The translations under genes and the position numbers were made by a program. A stretch of DNA of 11,283 nt from Nitriliruptoraceae bacterium (GTDB lineage: Bacteria; Actinomycetota; Nitriliruptoria; Nitriliruptorales; Nitriliruptoraceae), in NCBI GenBank assembly GCA_007125475.1, contig SLDB01000321.1, positions 1-11,283 of the forward strand. The letters run 5' to 3'. A model generated the notes under the pieces. That model ran no database searches. It saw only the letters and a program-made list of their open reading frames with translations, and was not told the origin of the DNA. Shown here piece by piece: positions 6,155-11,283 of the stretch; the first letter of the stretch is position 1; each line of letters opens with the position of its first letter.

Positions 6155-6580
6155 TCAGCCGACGATGCCCAGCTGCATCGCGACGGCGGTGGCGTCGAAG
6201 TAGCCCCGCTCCTCGACGACCAGGCCGTCGTCGTCGAGGGTCCAGAACACCCCGGTGTCGAAGGAGACTCGCTCACCGGTCGGCTCGATCACGGTGCCGT
6301 CGGGCAGCGGCATCGGTCCATCGTGCGTCATCCGGACGGTGACCGGGTAGGCGACCCTCTCGCCGTTGGCGATGACCGGGCCGGCCAGTTCCCAGCGCAC
6401 GTCGGAGAAGCTGCCCCAGATCCCGGTGACCATTTCGGCCAGCGCTTCGCGTCCCTTGGTGGGCTCGGGGAAGAAGGGGTCGTGCAGGACCGCGTCCTCG
6501 GCAAACAGGGCGGCGTACGCGGCGGCGTCGCGCTGATTGAACCGGGCGATCGCCCGGTTGACGAGCTCCTCGGGTGGCAT
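6155..6580 (-). CDS. SnoaL-like / nuclear transport factor 2-like domain protein
   Basis: The protein has 141 residues and is a single NTF2/SnoaL-type cone fold. The pattern is typical: an N-terminal helix (PEELVNRAIARFNQRDAAAYAALFAEDAVLHDPFF, about 3-37), then GREALAEMVTGIWGSFSDVRWEL, then strands with VIEPTGERVSFDTGVFWTLDDDGLVVEERGYFDATAVAMQLG. Family members include polyketide cyclases, ketosteroid isomerase-like enzymes and many of unknown role. The substrate here cannot be read. The start is ATG 6580 with AAGGA 8 nt upstream; the frame is open much further upstream, but that extension is non-coding in character and crosses the LuxR promoter region. It is divergent from the LuxR-type gene, which probably controls it. 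Confidence 0.9.
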   Translation of the reverse strand: MPPEELVNRAIARFNQRDAAAYAALFAEDAVLHDPFFPEPTKGREALAEMVTGIWGSFSDVRWELAGPVIANGERVAYPVTVRMTHDGPMPLPDGTVIEPTGERVSFDTGVFWTLDDDGLVVEERGYFDATAVAMQLGIVG

Positions 6581-6611
6581 GTGCCGGGTCCTTCCCTGCG
6601 GGGTCGACGAT

Positions 6612-6627
6612 CGGCCCGTTCGGGCCG
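6612..6627. promoter_or_regulatory. Palindrome between divergent SnoaL-like and LuxR-type genes
   Basis: CGGCCCGTTCGGGCCG is a perfect inverted repeat with 7-base arms around a TT centre. It lies about 32 bases upstream of the SnoaL-like start and about 110 bases upstream of the LuxR-type start. It is a good candidate operator for the adjacent regulator, because dimeric HTH proteins bind such dyads. Binding is inferred. Confidence 0.45.
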
Positions 6628-6738
6628 GCACCAACATCGCGAACGGCCACGGCGGCTTCCATCCCAGGATGCTGGGGGTGTGCCGTGGGTGGGCCTCTGG
6701 TAGACCGGATGGGCGGGATCGGGAAGGTCGTGACGCAG

Positions 6739-7971
6739 ATGCCGGGATTCCGGGCGGGGTCGTACACCCGGGGACGGGTGCTGGAACGGGTCGAGCGGCT
6801 GGCCCGTGAGGGGCTGGACGTCGACACGTTCCTGTCCTCGGCGGGTGCGGAGCTCGCGCAAGCGGTGATGTTCGACCCCGATGCGCTCCCGAACCCGACG
6901 TGGGCGACGCTTGACCCGGCATCGCTGCTGGCCACCAGCTTGATCGAGGGTGACCAGCGCGGCTGGCAGTGTGAGATGTCCCTGCAGGAGTGGGCGGAGT
7001 ACGAGTACGCCGCCGGGACGGTGGGCAACCGGATCAGCGACGTGGTGCACCATCCTCGGGGCGTGCAGACGGCAACCGAGCTGGTCCACGCCCATCCCGA
7101 CCGGGCCGACGAGTACCGTGAGTTACTGGCGTCGATCGGTGCGAAGCACGAGGTGCTGGTCGCGCTGCAGGCTGCTGACGGGACGAACTGGGGAGCGTTC
7201 TACCTCACCCGTGAACCGGGTCGACCGGACTTCTGCGCCGAGGAGCTCGAGTTCCTGCGGCTGGTGGCCCCGCGCCTGGCCGAAGGGGTGCGCCGCGGCT
7301 TGGTGCTGGGTGACGCGTCCGAACCGGAGGGACCCGATGCACCGGCGATCGTGGTGCTCGGCCCCGATCTCGATCCCGAGTCGTTCACGCCGGGGGCAGA
7401 GCAGTGGTTGGCAGACCTGCCCGCACCGAAGGTGGGGACAATGCCACCGGCGGTGCTCGCGGTGGCGCAGACGGTCCTGAACCAGCCCAGCGAGCGCCGA
7501 AGGACCGTCAGCACACGGGTGCGCTCAGAGGTTCGTGGCTGGGTGATGGTGCACGGCCAGATGCTGGCAGGCAGCGATGATCCGCGCGTGGCGATCACGA
7601 TCCAGCCGATCGGGCCGGACCGGATCACCTCGCTGCTGATGGCCGCGTTCGGGCTCACCGAGCGGGAGGAGGAGGTGACCCGGCACGTGCTGCAGGGAAG
7701 TTCCACCGCCGAGATCGCCGAGGCGCTGACCATCTCCCCGTACACCGTGCAGGACCACCTCAAGAACGTCTTCGAGAAGACCTCGGTCCGCAGCCGCCGG
7801 GAGCTCACCGGCAGGGTGTTCACCCGGCACTACGAGCCACGTGTCGAGGACAACGTGGAGCGTGCCGAGCTGCACAAGCCCATCCGCGGTGGTCCCTTCC
7901 CCGATCGACTCGACCACGGAAGGCCGACTCCCCGCCCTACACGGCCGGGCACGGCTGAGCGGGGCGGTTGA
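6739..7971 (+). CDS. GAF-type sensor and LuxR-type HTH transcriptional regulator
   Basis: From ATG 6739 the protein has 410 residues. The N-terminal 15-185 look like a GAF-type sensory domain, with KHEVLVALQAADGTNWGAFYLTREPGRPDF and EELEFLRLVAPRLAEGVRRGL as recognisable end segments. A linker/PAS-like part (200-295) follows. The LuxR HTH (about 304-362) is GLTEREEEVTRHVLQG, then STAEIAEALTISPYTVQDHL, then KNVFEKTSVRSRREL, with all usual positions present. The last 45 residues form a Pro/Arg-rich tail that the family does not usually need. There is no receiver domain, so control is probably by a small ligand. GGGAAGG lies 11 nt before ATG 6739; ATG 6709 is also possible. It is divergent from the SnoaL-like gene, its likely target. 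Confidence 0.92.
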   Translation: MPGFRAGSYTRGRVLERVERLAREGLDVDTFLSSAGAELAQAVMFDPDALPNPTWATLDPASLLATSLIEGDQRGWQCEMSLQEWAEYEYAAGTVGNRISDVVHHPRGVQTATELVHAHPDRADEYRELLASIGAKHEVLVALQAADGTNWGAFYLTREPGRPDFCAEELEFLRLVAPRLAEGVRRGLVLGDASEPEGPDAPAIVVLGPDLDPESFTPGAEQWLADLPAPKVGTMPPAVLAVAQTVLNQPSERRRTVSTRVRSEVRGWVMVHGQMLAGSDDPRVAITIQPIGPDRITSLLMAAFGLTEREEEVTRHVLQGSSTAEIAEALTISPYTVQDHLKNVFEKTSVRSRRELTGRVFTRHYEPRVEDNVERAELHKPIRGGPFPDRLDHGRPTPRPTRPGTAERGG

Positions 7972-7978
7972 TCTGCAG

Positions 7979-7995
7979 CGGCGTTCCTACCGCCG
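7979..7995 (+). terminator. Weak hairpin after the LuxR-type gene
   Basis: CGGCG (7979-7983) and CGCCG (7991-7995) can pair around TTCCTAC seven bases after the stop, in the 117-base gap between convergent genes. The stem is short and no T-run follows. It is only a possible terminator. Confidence 0.2.
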
Positions 7996-8088
7996 TGCCC
8001 CGGGCGGGGGCGGGATCGTGGTCGCGGTCACCGGGTCCCCCTCACGGGCACGCCCGGGCGACACCGCTGGTTGCGGATCGTCCGGTGG

Positions 8089-8703
8089 TCAGCTGCCGGC
8101 CGGTTCGTCAACCCGATCATCGCTGGGCCGTGCGGACTCCTTGTCGGTGAGTGCGACCAGCACCATCGCGATGGACAGCACGGCGATGACGATGAGCGTC
8201 CACGTCGGTAGGTAGTACGTGAAACGGGTCTCCACCCCCGAGAGCTGCACGATCGTCTCGTAGCCGGACGGGATCCCGGCGATGTCACCACCGATGGAGC
8301 TGGTGACCATCGACCAGTGGAAGCCGGCGAGGGCGACCATCCCGTAGAAGGCGCTGACGACTTTGCTCTGCCACAGGCTGGCACCGAGGATCCAGCGGAT
8401 GCTGATGAAGATCAGGTACGTCACCACCAGCAGGGCCGCGGTGAGGAGCTTGTTGCGCATGACCGGACTGTTGATCGCCGCCGACGGCGCCCAGATCGTA
8501 AACCCGGTGATGATCGCAGCGAGGCTCAGGACCAACCCGACGACGACCGCCCACAGCGCGGTGTGGTCGGCGGCGACCGCCAGCGGTGAGCGGGGGTCGC
8601 GCCCCCGCCACTGCAGGACGATGCGCACGATCACCGCCAGTAGCGCGAAGAACAGCAGCCCGTTCAGCAGGCCGGTCGTGATGGCGTGGAATGCGGGAGG
8701 CAT
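8089..8703 (-). CDS. Five-helix membrane protein paired with the EB_dh-domain protein, possible electron-transfer subunit
   Basis: This 204-residue protein has about five transmembrane helices, near residues 9-30, 49-70, 85-105, 115-133 and 168-186. Histidines lie at membrane-proximal or in-helix positions: H6, H47 in AADHTALW before helix 2, and H129 in ALAGFHWSM in helix 4. Such residues could ligate heme b, and the overall plan is reminiscent of small quinol- or cytochrome b-type membrane proteins (DUF2231-like proteins are one comparison), but I cannot assign a family. ATG 8703 overlaps the stop of the heme-domain gene by one base (TGATG), so the two are translationally coupled and very likely form a complex. 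The C-terminus is polar and acidic. The segment 134-165 between helices 4 and 5 is an external loop. Confidence 0.85.
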   Translation of the reverse strand: MPPAFHAITTGLLNGLLFFALLAVIVRIVLQWRGRDPRSPLAVAADHTALWAVVVGLVLSLAAIITGFTIWAPSAAINSPVMRNKLLTAALLVVTYLIFISIRWILGASLWQSKVVSAFYGMVALAGFHWSMVTSSIGGDIAGIPSGYETIVQLSGVETRFTYYLPTWTLIVIAVLSIAMVLVALTDKESARPSDDRVDEPAGS

Positions 8704-10172
8704 CAGGCGCCCTCCTCGGTGTCGTTGCGGCTGGCGGATGCGACTGCCCGGTCCGGTGGGTCGAGGTGTTGTCCAAGACGGATCACCGCGACCGAGGCGG
8801 CGACGATGAACAGGATCCACACCAGCCCGGTCCACAGCCACTGGGTCTTGATCTCGGAGCGGAACTCCGACTCCAGGGCGTAGAAGCCCATGTCCTCGAC
8901 GTCGTGGGCGACCGAGAACGGAGTCCCGCCCCGCATCGCACCGGCGCCCGCGTGGGAGTCCGAGTCGGAGAGGTAGTCCCAGGCGATGACGCCGGGGTAG
9001 AACAGGGTGGCGGTCGTCGACTCGATCGTGTCCCAATCGGGTCGATCGCCGTCGAAGCGCTGCGCCTCGATGTCGGCGTCCCGCCCGAGCCCGAGGCTCA
9101 ACGGCATCCCGATGAAGTGCCACCGGTTGCCGGTGAAGCCCGAATGAACGGCCGGGGCCAGGTGGTAGAGGCCGAACTCCTCGAGCGCCTTCTGCTCACC
9201 GACCGCACCGGTGTCGAGCGCGCGCTGCAACTCCACGTCCCAGCGGTCGTCGGTGGCGATGCCCTGGGCGAAGACCTCGCCGCGGGCGCCGCTGGGCTCG
9301 GAGAGGAACCGTCGCGGGATGGTGTCCCCCTCCTGCCAATCGTGATCTGGGTCGAACTCGACCGCGGTGTCGGGCGACAGGAAGTAGTGGTCGTCCTGGG
9401 TGTACTCGAGTGCGAGGACCCGGTCCCAGTCCATGGCGTGCTGTCCGGTCACCTCCGGGTCGAACATGAACAGCGGGGTCTCGGTCTCGTCATCGAAGTT
9501 CGTGGAAGCGGCCCCGTCACCGTCGTCGCTGATGCGGTGGTCGAGGACGTACTGGGTGTCGCTGTAGCCGATCGGGTTCGATCGATGTGAGCGCCAGTGC
9601 CACAGGTCGAGGAAGTAGCCCGCCCCCTGGAGCTGGGCGAGCTCGTCGTCGCTGCGACGGGTTCGCCAGTCGGTGTGGTCCTCCATCGTGTCCGGCAGCA
9701 TCTTGCGTAGATCCTCGATGTCCTCGCCGAACACGGCCTCGACCTCGTCCTCGTCCTCGTCCTCGGGGCTCATGGCGCGGGTGAAGCTGTAGACGGTCAT
9801 GAAGCCGCCGTACTGCTCGAACCGGTCCACCGAACCGTCGTCGAGCAGGAAGGTCACCCGGTCCTCGTCCATCGGCAGGCCCGAGCCGTCCGGCTCACCG
9901 CCGTAACGGACCCACTCGCCGCCCTCGTACACGAGGAAGTCATGGTTGATGCTGGGCGAGTCGGTCTCCCACCCGAATCGGAAGTGGATGTCATCGTCGT
10001 TGTAGGCCGCCTGGATGTCGAGATTCAGAGTAAGCTCGTCCGGGTCAGGCTGGACCGTGCCGTACGCCCCGTCGACCCCATCACGGACGCCGCTCGACGC
10101 GAACACGAGCGAGAGCACCGCGACGACCACCACCCCGGCGATGACGCCGGTGAGCTTGCTGTTTCGCGCCAT
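8703..10172 (-). CDS. Membrane-anchored protein with ethylbenzene dehydrogenase-type heme-binding (EB_dh) domain
   Basis: This 489-residue protein has an N-terminal membrane segment (about 8-27), a large extracytoplasmic domain and a C-terminal transmembrane helix (about 445-465). The EB_dh family signature is visible: QAAYNDDDIHFRFGW (about 54-68), DLWHWRSHRSNPIGYSDTQYV (about 189-209) and NRWHFIGMPLSLGLGRD (about 349-365). In ethylbenzene and dimethylsulfide dehydrogenases this domain carries one heme b, with Met as one ligand, and passes electrons from a molybdenum subunit. M125 in GGFMTVYSF is one candidate ligand here, not proven. The stretch SPEDEDEDEVEAVFGEDIED (135-154) is very acidic. 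GGAGG lies 7 nt before ATG 10172. No molybdoenzyme is in view. It is coupled to the 8089-8703 membrane protein. Confidence 0.88.
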   Translation of the reverse strand: MARNSKLTGVIAGVVVVAVLSLVFASSGVRDGVDGAYGTVQPDPDELTLNLDIQAAYNDDDIHFRFGWETDSPSINHDFLVYEGGEWVRYGGEPDGSGLPMDEDRVTFLLDDGSVDRFEQYGGFMTVYSFTRAMSPEDEDEDEVEAVFGEDIEDLRKMLPDTMEDHTDWRTRRSDDELAQLQGAGYFLDLWHWRSHRSNPIGYSDTQYVLDHRISDDGDGAASTNFDDETETPLFMFDPEVTGQHAMDWDRVLALEYTQDDHYFLSPDTAVEFDPDHDWQEGDTIPRRFLSEPSGARGEVFAQGIATDDRWDVELQRALDTGAVGEQKALEEFGLYHLAPAVHSGFTGNRWHFIGMPLSLGLGRDADIEAQRFDGDRPDWDTIESTTATLFYPGVIAWDYLSDSDSHAGAGAMRGGTPFSVAHDVEDMGFYALESEFRSEIKTQWLWTGLVWILFIVAASVAVIRLGQHLDPPDRAVASASRNDTEEGA

Positions 10173-10205
10173 GTACTGACCTCCAGCGATGTCGGCCGGT
10201 CGTTG

Positions 10206-10230
10206 GACGTGGGGCGTGTTCGATCGTTCG
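10206..10230 (-). promoter_or_regulatory. Possible ECF-sigma promoter of the EB_dh-domain gene
   Basis: On the minus strand CGAAC (10226-10230) is followed after exactly 16 bases by CGTC (10206-10209), close to the GGAAC-N16-CGTC layout of many ECF promoters. It lies about 34 bases upstream of ATG 10172. Further upstream, 10217-10280 is rich in overlapping palindromes (TTCGATCGTTCGA, CACGTG, GTTAAC). The match is short, so this is tentative. Confidence 0.3.
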
Positions 10231-10337
10231 ACCAGAGGTGCGATTCTTCACGTGTCGACCGAACGTTAACACGGGCGATCGGATCCAGTTGGGTAGCCGA
10301 AGGACCCTAGGCGGGATGCAGCTCCTGTGCCTGCGAT

Positions 10338-10356
10338 CCCGGCCGGACCGGCCGGG
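10338..10356 (-). terminator. Strong GC stem-loop after the ABC ATPase gene
   Basis: CCCGGCCGG and CCGGCCGGG are perfect 9-base arms around a single A; in RNA this gives at least a 7-bp all-GC stem with a 5-nt loop. It begins 36 bases after the stop of the ABC ATPase at 10393. No U-run follows. It may end or attenuate the ABC transcript before the EB_dh gene. Confidence 0.5.
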
Positions 10357-10392
10357 CCCGGTGGCGATCGTCCGATCCTGGCGCTGTGCGCA

Positions 10393-11103
10393 TCAGATCG
10401 TTGGGACGATGAGACGTCCGTCGGCGATTCGCAGGATCCGGTCGGCCTGCGCGGCGACGTTGAGGTCGTGGGTGACGATCAGACCCGCCCGTGCACCGTC
10501 GTGGACTGCAGCGGACACCAGTTCGACGACCTGCTGTCCCCGGTCGCTGTCGAGGTGGGCAGTCGGTTCGTCGGCGAGCAGCACCGGGGGGTCGACGAGC
10601 AGTGCCCGGGCGACAGCGACACGTTGGCGCTCACCACCCGAGAGCGCGTCGGGCAGGTGGCCGGCACGCTCACCCAACCCCAGCTCGTCGAGCAGTTCCC
10701 GGGACCGATCCCGGGCGACCCGCCGGGGTAGGCCGGCAAAGGCGCCGACGGTGGCCACGTTCTCCTCGGCGGTGAGAAATGGCACGAGCCCGGCGGTCTG
10801 GAACACGAACCCGATCCGCCGGGCACGCAGCTGTGTTCGCCGGCGCTCATCGAGCGAGGTGACATCGACCTCACCGATCCACACCTGCCCTGCGGTGGGC
10901 GTCAACAGCGCGCCGAGCATGGACAACAACGTGCTCTTGCCCGACCCGGAGGGCCCGACGAGGGCGACCAACTCCCCCGCCCGGATCGTCAGGTCGGCAT
11001 CCGCGACCGCGGTCACCGAGCCGGGTCCGTCACCGTAGACCCTGCTGCAGCCCTCGGCGCGCACAATCACCGCGCCAGCGCCGCCCTCCGATGCATAGCT
11101 CAC
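10393..11103 (-). CDS. ABC transporter ATP-binding protein (MacB/LolD type)
   Basis: This 236-residue ATPase carries all motifs: Walker A GPSGSGKST (50-58), Q-loop Q102 in FVFQTAG, signature LSGGERQR (154-161), Walker B VLLADEPT (174-181), D-loop AHLD (182-185) and switch His212 in VTHD. The VYGDGPGSVTAVADADLTI opening (22-40) and length fit the MacB/LolD/FtsE group, which works with FtsX-like permeases to extrude substrates or act on lipoproteins or envelope peptides rather than import. The substrate cannot be read. The start is GTG 11103, which overlaps the permease stop (GTGA), with AGGAGG upstream inside the permease gene. The two form an operon. A GC stem-loop (10338-10356) follows. Confidence 0.96.
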   Translation of the reverse strand: MSYASEGGAGAVIVRAEGCSRVYGDGPGSVTAVADADLTIRAGELVALVGPSGSGKSTLLSMLGALLTPTAGQVWIGEVDVTSLDERRRTQLRARRIGFVFQTAGLVPFLTAEENVATVGAFAGLPRRVARDRSRELLDELGLGERAGHLPDALSGGERQRVAVARALLVDPPVLLADEPTAHLDSDRGQQVVELVSAAVHDGARAGLIVTHDLNVAAQADRILRIADGRLIVPTI

Positions 11104-11283
11104 TCGGGATCCTCCTGCATGACGGTCGCGGGTTCGAGCCGCAGCACGTGGCGCAGCGCGATGCCTGCCCCGGCCAGGCTCGCCACCAGCAGTGCACCTG
11201 CGATCGTGCCCACGACGGCAGGGCGGAGTGCGAGCGGCATCGCCTCCGGAACCACCCTGGCGAGCGCGAGCGCGGCCAGCGTG
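11100..11283 (-). CDS. FtsX-like ABC permease, C-terminal end only
   Basis: The visible 60 residues end at TGA 11100-11102 and continue beyond the right edge. They contain LARVVPEAMPLALRPAVVGTI, then a transmembrane helix (IAGALLVASLAGAGIAL) and RHVLRLEPATVMQEDPE. This matches the last helix and the R-x-x-LxPA-x-V end typical of FtsX/MacB-type permeases. It overlaps the ATPase gene by four bases (GTGA), so the two subunits are made together. The main part of the gene lies outside the window. Confidence 0.85.
   Translation of the reverse strand, partial: TLAALALARVVPEAMPLALRPAVVGTIAGALLVASLAGAGIALRHVLRLEPATVMQEDPE

Noticed and set aside
6581..6922. Upstream extension of the SnoaL-like gene
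   Set aside because: It would overlap the divergent LuxR-type gene and its promoter region, and the added sequence is low-complexity. ATG 6580 has AAGGA upstream.
7994..8052. CGTGCCC...GGGCACG inverted repeat between convergent genes
   Set aside because: The loop is about 45 bases with no inner pairing, so a functional hairpin is unlikely.
8202..8216. CGTCGGTAGG at about 8205, like the second block of the bipartite element
   Set aside because: It lies inside the 8089-8703 coding region, on the opposite strand, and lacks GTGTCGCCG at the right distance. It is probably chance.
8691..9590. A 299-residue plus-strand open frame
   Set aside because: It is antisense to the EB_dh-domain gene. The Val/Gly-rich product looks protein-like only because it mirrors a real gene.

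Overview
This window is very GC-rich. Its genes are tightly packed, GTG starts are common, purine-rich ribosome binding sites precede most starts, and third codon positions are strongly G/C-biased. The clear gene families (a Ddn-type F420/deazaflavin-dependent nitroreductase-like protein, a GAF-LuxR regulator, a SnoaL-like protein, a class C beta-lactamase-like serine hydrolase) point to a high-GC actinomycete-type bacterium. The sequence does not fix a genus. No tRNA, rRNA, CRISPR array, transposase or phage gene is visible.

Left part (1-3401), all on the minus strand. A compact run, 3087 down to 1015, encodes a six-helix membrane protein, an alpha/beta hydrolase and a second six-helix membrane protein; the last two overlap by ATGA. 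Next come a small secreted His/Met-rich protein (797-525) and the start of another membrane protein that runs off the left edge. Two of the upstream regions here share a bipartite element, GTGTCGCCG-N16-CGTCGGTAGGGCAGG, with exactly the same spacing. It is probably an alternative-sigma (ECF-like) promoter and would place the secreted protein and the membrane/hydrolase operon in one regulon.

Middle part (3402-7971). Plus-strand genes encode a membrane protein, the Ddn-family protein and a serine hydrolase. A minus-strand SnoaL-like gene is divergent from a plus-strand GAF-LuxR regulator, with a 16-nt palindrome between them. Several perfect stem-loops lie between genes, including one that occupies the -35/spacer region of the likely serine hydrolase promoter.

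Right part (7972-11283), minus strand. The end of an FtsX-like permease overlaps an ABC ATPase of the MacB/LolD type by GTGA. After a 220-base gap comes a membrane-anchored protein with an ethylbenzene-dehydrogenase-type heme-binding domain, which overlaps by one base a five-helix membrane protein with conserved-looking histidines. The last two genes look like a membrane electron-transfer pair without an adjacent molybdoenzyme. This is the most unusual module in the window.
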